A stretch of DNA of 64,000 nt from Brevibacillus brevis. Lineage in GTDB: Bacteria; Bacillota; Bacilli; Brevibacillales; Brevibacillaceae. Position numbers and translations under genes: made by a program. The stretch is from contig NZ_CP030117.1 in the NCBI RefSeq assembly GCF_001039275.2, positions 5,566,001-5,630,000 of the forward strand. The letters run 5' to 3'. The first letter of the stretch is position 1. Each line of letters opens with the position of its first letter. Positions 35,701 to 44,700 of this stretch are shown here, piece by piece. The notes beneath the pieces were generated by a model. That model ran no database searches and was not told the DNA's origin. It worked only from the letters and a program-made list of their open reading frames with translations.

Positions 35701-38700
35701 GATCGATATCTTTTAGAAACCCGCCCCATTGACAGTAGCTCTTGCCTGGCTTGCCTTTCTCAGGATCATAATACTTGCCGCTTTGCCAACGAACAGCGGG
35801 TATTTCTTCAATACAATCCTTCCCGCTCTTCAGATTGTCCCAGAACTGGTCTAAATCCTCCGCTCCCGGATAGCGGCCCGACAATCCGATGATCGCGATA
35901 TCGGACGCAGGTTGACGCTCGGATATCTCCTCGCGGATCAGCGTTGCTTGCTTTAACGCTGGTTTTGTCGCCACTGGAGCCGGCGTAACGGATAAATGAG
36001 CAGCCGCTATGACTGGTGAAGCTGCCTTTGGTATCACTTGCGTAAGCTCGGGCGCAAGCACCCGACGGAGCTTAGGCTCATAATGACCGATAAGATATTC
36101 ACACAGCGCTTGTATATTTTCATACTCGAAGAACAAAGTTTTCGGCAGCGAGCCTAATTCGTTCTCAAGCTGTGCCGTAAGCTGCATCGCCATAATCGAG
36201 TCAATGCCAAACTTGCTGAAAGAAGTCTTGGCATCCATGCGATGTAGAGGAATGCGTATATAGGATGACAGGGTCTCCCTTAAGTAGTGCATTGTTCTCT
36301 CATACAGCTCGTCTGGTCCGAGCGGGTTATCTCTATCTGATTGCCACTCGGCCGCAGGAGCTTGCTGCGCTGTCGCCAACTCTTCCATGAGCGGCGTTGT
36401 GCTCAAAGCCATGTTCATCACCGCAACTTGGTGCTTCCCACTTGCCAGCGCAGCGTAAAGCGCTTGAATGCCCTGGTGGCTCTGTATCGCTTTCATTCCC
36501 GAACGCTGCTCCATCATCGCTTCCGTTGCGGGATCGACGGTCATGCCGCCTTCCTGCCACAACGGCCAATTCACTGAAAGTGTATGTCCTTGCCGATGGC
36601 CGGCCGCTACCAGCTCATTCCGATAAGCGGCGAAGGCATCCATAAACCCGTTTGCTGCTGCATAATCCGCCTGCCCATAGTTTCCGAAGCATCCGGAAAG
36701 CGAGGAAAACAGAACAAAGAAGTCGAGCTCAAGCCCGCTTGTTGCTTTGTCCAATGCTATGAGTCCATCCACTTTAGGTCCCAAGACAGCAATCAAATCG
36801 TCTGTTGTTTTATGGATCAGGAAGCTATCCTTCTTCATGCCTGCAGCATGAAGGATGCCGTTCAATCGGCCATGTCGAGCTACAATTCCACTCATCAGTG
36901 CCGCCATGTCCGATTCCTTACGGACATCTGCGGTATGATACTCCACGTGTGCGCCTAACTCCTGAATCATTTCCAATTGGGACCGACGATTACGGTCAAG
37001 CTCTGACCTTCCGGTTAGAATGATTGCCGCTTCACGGGATTTCCTAGCGATATCCTGTGCGAAGATCAATCCAAGTCCTCCGGCACCGCCGGTTATGAGG
37101 TAGACGCCTCTGTCCTTCCACGGCGCGTCCACCGCAACGTCCGATGCATTCAGGCCTTCGATTACCGCTTCATACCGCCGGTTTCCTTCATAGCGAATAT
37201 GGCTGACCGATGGATGACGGCCGTCAATCTCTAAAAAGGAAAGAAGCTGCTCGGATGAGACGCACGCATCGAATTCGATTAACTGGCACCATACATTCGG
37301 ATTCTCCAGATGCGCCGTCTTCAACATACCGGCTAAACCGGCGTACAGCTGCTGCTCGCCGGAAGCAGGAATCAGCAACTGGATCAACGACTGACCACCA
37401 AGCTTGTCTTTTAAGATCTTCTGAATGTCAACCATGAGCTGCTCCGCATAGCCGACATACCGTTCCTCGATTACCTGCCCTTCTGCTTTCAGCACTTTGC
37501 ACACCGCCTCAGGGAATGCTCGGGCCAACTGCGCGTTCATGCTTTGGTTTTCTTCCAGCAGATACATATACCGACGGGTGATTATGCGCGCTTCACTTCG
37601 GTCTTCATCATTGCGTTCGGCCCATGCCGGATTCCATAGAAGCGGAGCGTCTTCTTCCATAGCCATAGCCACTTCCACTTCCGCTTCCAATTGACGCGAA
37701 GAGAGGCCTTGCAGTATCGCGCAGCGTTTTCCATGCTCATCATAGATGTCGATATCAAGCTTTTGAATCGCCCCTGTTGCAGTGCTTCCGGAGCTTCTTC
37801 GAATCCATGCCCACATGACCGCTGTACTTGGACCCAAAATCACCAAACGGTCCAGTGCATAAGGAAGTCCCGGCCTTAATGCTGCTTCCGAGCCAGTTCC
37901 TACTCCCGAATCTAAAGGTAATGCGGCCATTCCGATTGATGCTTGCAGCGCCGAATCAATCATGCCCGGATGAAGCACATAATGCTCCAGTGTGGACAAG
38001 GCGGAAGCCGCAATTTCCAAACGACCCAGCAGCTCGCCTTTACCGACTTGGATTCGGTCAATAGCACGATGGCCGGGTCCGTAATCCATGTCCAGCCGGC
38101 CAAGCATGTCATAGCATTGGGCGCCGGTGATGAGTCCGACGTCACATCTAGCCTGAAGTTCTTCGAGCAATTCGATATGTGGCACTTGAACGGATTCGTC
38201 TAATGCCGCTGTTCCTTGACAATGAACCGTTCTTCCCTCCGGATGCCCCGATGCTTCCGTATAAATTTCGAAGAAGAAGTCCGCTTCGGAATTACGCTGC
38301 AGATGAATGTTCACCGTGACGGAACGATCTTCCACGACGATTGGCTGCACCCATCCGATATGCCGCAGCAAGACGGGTGATGTTGGCGTACCTGATCCTT
38401 TTTCGCATGCTGCCGTCACAGCCGCCCGCGCCATCTCCAGATAGGCGACGGCGGGTAGCACCTTTCGCCCTCGGACTGAATGATCTGTCAAGAAAAACTC
38501 CGTCCCCGTCAGAACCGTTTGAAACAATAGACCTGAGCTGTCCTTCAACGAAGTGCGCTGAAGGTTCAGAGGCAAAGATTCGCTAGACGCTTTCATCGGT
38601 TCGCGTCTTTGTGGGTCCTGCGGCGGATAGTCATTATCCGAAACCCAGTAACGCTCTTTGGCAAACGGATACGTCGGAAGCGGAACACGCGAATAGGAGT

Positions 38701-41700
38701 CGCCAGCAAACAGTTGGCTGTAATTCAGCGCATAGCCTTGAACATACAATTCGGCTGCCGTGGACAGATGCTCCAGATACAAGCCTGGATTCATGCACGT
38801 TTGGCAGCTCTCGATCGCGGCATTGCCAAATCGCTTTAACGATTGCTGCTCGCGAACGTCGTTTTCCGCTAACTCGGATACGTACACCTGCGCCATTTTA
38901 CCGCGGGATAGCCAGTTGGAGAGCAGTTGTTTTAGCTCTTCTGCGTCTTTGACGATACAAGCCAACCGGTGATTCATGTGACGACGTCCAACCAGCAGTG
39001 TATAGCTGATGTTTCCCGCATCAATGTCAGGTACCCGCTGGCAATGCTCCAACAGCCTCTCAGCTTGCTGCTTTAGCTGTTCCCGGCTGCGGGCTGACAG
39101 CGTAATGAGATAAAACGGCCTCGATGCATGCATACGCAAAGTATCCGGAGCCTCCTCAATGACCATATGCGCATTAGTGCCGCTGAAGCCGAAGGAGCTG
39201 GTGGCTGCAATCCGCCTTGAACCCGGTGGAACCGCCCAATCTTTAATCTCCGTATTGACATAGAACGGGCTGCTGGAAAACTTGATGTGCGCATTGCCCG
39301 TCTCATAATGCAGGGAAGGCGGGATTTGCTGGTTTCGCAGCGATAGTAAAATTTTGAAAACGCTCGCGACACCTGCAGCTGCGGTTGTATGACCAATATT
39401 TGTTTTTATGGTTCCAATCGCGCAGAACTGCTTTTTATCCGTGTAATGGCTGAAGGCACTGTTCAATGCTTCGAACTCAATCGGATCGCCGAGACGGGTT
39501 CCGGTGCCATGCGCCTCCACCATTTGAATCTGCTCCGGATGAATGGCGAAACGATCATAGACGGACTTTTCCAGCCGTTCCTGCGAATTGGCGCTTGGAG
39601 CGGTAATGCCGTTTGTCGTCCCGTCCTGGTTAATGCCCGAACCCTTAATAACCCCGTGGATATGGTCGCCGTCGGCAATGGCATCCTTCAGCCGCTTCAG
39701 AACGACGACACCGACCCCTTCGCCAGGTACAAAGCCGTCTGCCCGATTATCGAACGTGTGACATTTGCCCGAAGGAGACAGCATGCCGGCCCGGTTGGAA
39801 TTGATATAAAACGTTGGCGTCGTTTGGACAAACACGCCCCCTGCCAGTGCCATTTCGGTCTCTCCGGTCCATAAGCCTTGGCAGGCAAGATGGATGGATA
39901 CAAGCGAGCTGGAGCAGGCGGTATCAACCGTAACGGCAGGCCCCTGAAGATTTAAATAATAGGCGATTCTTGCGGGAATAATGGATGGAGCATTCCCCCA
40001 CATCGCTTGCGGAGGCGAGTTGTCTCCGATATGGTGCACATAGTCGCCAATATTGTAGCCGACATACACGCCGCAGGCACGACCCTCTACGCTCTGGCCC
40101 GCATAACCCGAATCCTCCAGCGCCTTCCATGATTCCTCCAGGAACATGCGCTGCTGCGGATCCATATAGGTAGCCTCGAGTCCGGAAATATTAAAGAAGG
40201 ACGGATCGAACTTATCGATCTCATCCAAGAAGCTGCCGTGATTGCAGTAAGGCTTGCCTTTGGGTGCATACTTCGACAGATCCCACCGGGTAACTTCTTC
40301 AACAAGATCATGACCTTGCGCCAAATGCTCCCACAATTCATCCAGCGTGTTCGATTTGGCAAAGCGGCCACTCATTCCGATTATGGCGATGGGCTCTTTA
40401 ACTGCTGCTTCCGTAGCCCGAACGGATGCAGCGGCCTCGGCCGGCTGCGCGGACGCCTTCGTTTGCAAGGATTCGAAATGGACAGCCTGCTCCTCCCTTT
40501 CAAGAGGAATTGAACCTTGCTCGTAAACGGCAGCGAGTCGGTCGCTAAATGCGGACACAACAGCCTCTTTATGCGCAGACAGCAAATACCCGGCCAGTTG
40601 ATTGATCGAGCTGTAGTCAAAAAGAATGGTTGTCTTCATCTCAATCTGCAAACGTTCGTTAAGCGTATTGACGATATGCACGCCGGAAATGGAATCAAGC
40701 CCGTAGTCTGCGAAAGAGTCATCCATATCGAGCGATGACGCATCCAGCTTCAGCGTTTCCGCCAACTGGGAGGCAATCAACGATTTGATTTCATCCTGGA
40801 GCATCTGCTCATTCAAGGCAAATAAGCTGTCTTCGATTTCCCTTCTGGAATCCGTATGTGCTGCATCATTCCGCTCTTTCGTCAATGTGGAAACGGATTG
40901 ACTTGCAGACTGCTGAGCGCTTATTCCTTTCCGTTGTTCCCATCTAGGCTGTCTGATGATTCCATCGCTTTGTGCCGCAACGATTTGCTGTCCCAGGTCG
41001 TGATGATCCTGGGCCAGGAAGCCGATCGCACTGAAGCCTTCTCTCTCAAGCAGTTGCTGCCAGCTTTCGGGCGAGAGCGCCGGACTGCCCGGGATCCGAA
41101 TGCCGGGATCGTCGTACAGCCACCAGCCTTCCAACAGTCCGAACGTAAGATGGGTAAATAGGGCGCTGTTGCTAATTTCATTTAATAGCAGCCATCCTCC
41201 GGGCTTCAATGCTGCTTTCGCGTTGCGAACCGTCGTCCGCATGTTACGCGTAGCATGAAGGACGTTCGCGGCTATGACAAGATCATACTGACCAGCATCA
41301 ACGCCTTGCTGCGCAAGAGCTTGCTCTACGTTGAACGTGCGGTACGTCAGGAACGGATAGCTAGGGCCGTATTCCTTCTGCGCATGGAGCAGAAACATTT
41401 TGGATAGATCGGTATAGCAGTATTCCGCAATATGGGTCTTATAGAGAGCTAGCTTGGCAAGCACGCCCGCAGACGTACCGCCTGTACCCGCGCCGATTTC
41501 CAGAATACGAATTTGCGCCTTCGGATTTTCCTGTACACGCTGTCTGACAACATGCAGGGCTGCCTCGGCCACTACATCGTTGAAATAATCAGCTACCGGA
41601 TTGCTCTTGTAAATCCCCTCGACAAGTTCCATTGACGAGTTCGGAAAGAGCACGTCTGTCGCTGCAGATTTCCCTGTAAGGACAGCAGGCAAGGACTTCA

Positions 41701-44700
41701 GCGTTGTTTCCACCAATACGATTTGCGCTCTTGTTTTCTCGTCCTCCCGCCATTTAGCGGTATGCTGCCCCCACTGCTCCCATACCGCCCCGTGATCGGT
41801 GTTTGCCGTGACCGTAACCGACAGAAGCTGGCCTCTACGGGACAGTAGCCCTTGCTCTACGAGAATAGCAACGCTCTGACTTAGCCATTCGGTATACATT
41901 TCTTCGGCGATTCCTGCAGCAGCCATTGCCTGTTTCAGATCGAACGTTCCGGAAGCGAATACCCCCGTTTGCCGAAGCTGCACGAACAACAGCCTGCCAA
42001 GAAGTCCGTTCATCTCATCCGTCTTCTCCGCGTTCTCACGCTTCATCTGTCCGATATCGGGTCGCTTAGAGGCGGCAGGCAGACTTCGGCCTGCTTCAGC
42101 TGACCGCTGTCCTGCAGCTAGAGCCTTCATTTCTTCTTTGGGATTCATGCTTTCGACGGGGATCTGCTTCGTCGTTTTCATGACAGCCAGCTGCAATTGC
42201 GGCTGGGCAAGCACTCTCTCAATCGCCTGCATCGCTTCCTTCGGCTCGATTAGCCCAATTCCAAGCTCCTGCAGCAGCCGGTATTTTTCCGTATCCTCGA
42301 CCTTGTCGCTTGACCAGAATCCCCAGTTCAGCACTTTCACGCTGCAAGACCACTGCTGTGCCAACAAGTGCGCGAGAGCATCCTTAAAGACACAACCGGC
42401 GGCATAGTGAGCCTGCTGCGGATTCTTAATAAGGCTGATGAGCGATGAGAAGAACAGTACGAAATCTAGCCGTTCCTCGCGAAATACCTGCGCCATCCTG
42501 ACGCTCACGTCAACTTTAGCGGAGAGCGCAGCTTGAAAAGCAACCTCATCCATTTCAGCCAAGCTGTACTCGTTTAATACCATTGCCGAATGGACGACGC
42601 CGTTTACAGAGCCAAAGCGCTGCTTAATCTCGGCATAAGCCTGCGAGAGCGAATGGATGTCCGATGCGTCTGCACTCCAATAACGAATCTCGGGACCACG
42701 ATCTGAAAGACTGTGAATTTTGGTTCGAATAGCGTCATTCATCGGGCTGCGACCAATCCACACGATTTGCGCTTGATAGGTACGAATCATATACTCCGAC
42801 CATACCATGCCGATCCCGCCAGCTCCGCCGATGACGACATATACGCCTCCATTCCGGTACACTGGCGCTTTCGGAGCGGGAAGAATAGTTGGAATCAACT
42901 GCATACGGTGCCACTCACGCCCTCTGTATACGGCAGCCCCGCCCCTCCGGTCTGCAGGGATCCGGAACATCTCGGACACCGGCCATTTCGAATCCGACTC
43001 CAAGTCGATGAGACGAATCATCCAGTTTGGATATTCTTTAGCAAGCGAACCGATCAGTCCGTGAACGCCTGCCTGTGCCGGTTTTATGCTGTCTTTCTTG
43101 GATACCGCTTGGGCCTGGGTCGTGATGACCGTGAGGCCGACCGACCTTGAACCGTAGCCAGATTGCAGCAACGATTGAATAAACCGGAAGCAGCTAAGCG
43201 TAGTCTGATTGTGAGCAGTAATCAGCGCATCGTCTACACCGCCGTCTATAGCAGCAGGATCACGAACTACCCATATAAAATGTCCGATATCCTCAAAGCC
43301 GGAAATCTTCCGCTTGATATCAGCCACGGACACGTCTTCGTCATTACCAAAATGTACGGAACCCGGATATAGGGCTTGAATTTGCGCGAAACGTTCGTTG
43401 CAGAGACCAAATACAGCGATCCGTTCCGTTACGGCAGGGAAATAGTCGCCTTCCGTCTCAACGGCGAACGTATCCCACACCGGAGTAAACTGCCTCAGCA
43501 TATCCTGCGAACCGGTACCTGTGTCAGCTTCCACGATACGTTGGTTAGCGTCATTCTCCGCGTTCCGGTTCGAAGCCTGAATTACGGCTGAGCTTTCTCC
43601 CTGAGGCGAGGTCGGGCTTGCCGCTTTGGCTGTGCTTCCTACTTGCTGTACCGCTGATGGCAGGCTGTCCTGCGGTTTCGGCGCAACCGGCAGCCAGTAT
43701 CTGTTTTTCGCAAAGGGATAGGCCGGAAGATGCATTTTTCTCGGTTTATCGGTACGGTAAAGCCGTCCCCATTCGATATCGCTGCCCTGAGCCCAAGACT
43801 GTGCGATTTCAGCCATCTTTCCTTCTGTAAACCAACGGTCGTCAGCCTTCGCCACATCCGCCGACACGCTGGACTTTTTCTTCAGCTGACCTTTCCAGCA
43901 GTTCGGAACGGAAGGTTTACCATCCGCATATGCTTTCAATTTCTCGACCAGTTCCCGGATGCTGCTGACTAGAAAGACAACCCGCTCTTCCATTGCTTCG
44001 CGTCCGGTCTGAAGCGTATACGCAATGGACGACAAGCTCATCTCCTGAGACGCCCCGCCTTCCGCATGACGATTCCGATTGAGAATCAGATGCAGCGATT
44101 CGGCGGCATCAGAGATCGATCGAATCTCATACCAATCGATGCTGTCGGTCTCGATTTCATATTCCCGCAGCAGCTCATCCCGGACAGCAGACAGGTGTGC
44201 CGTTTCCATGCCGTATTCCGACCAGTCTTGATCGAAATCGATGTCTTGTTCATCCACCTTCAGAACAGTTGAAACCATTCGCAGAATATTGGCTTCCAGC
44301 CCGCTCTGTGATTCCATTTCCTTAACGCTAGCCACGCATCCAGCCTCATCCGCAAGGAACCGCGCTAACCGATCCGCATACGCTTTCAAGCGATCTTCAT
44401 TTTTGGCCGATAACGGCACAATGACGGCAGACGGCTCGCCGCTCGCGGAAGAAGGCTGCGGCACCCATTCCTCCAAAATGATATGCGCATTTGAGCCATA
44501 GGCGCCAAAGGAGCTGATCCCTGCCCTCCTCGGGTATACCGTTTCCTTTCCTGCTTCGGTCACCCGAGGCTGCTCCCATTGCTCTAACTGCCTCTGGATG
44601 TAGAATGGCGATTGCTCAAAATCGATATAAGGATTCGTTTCGGCGGAATGCAACGACGGCACTAACGTTTTATGATGCATCTGCAGCGCAACCTTAATCA

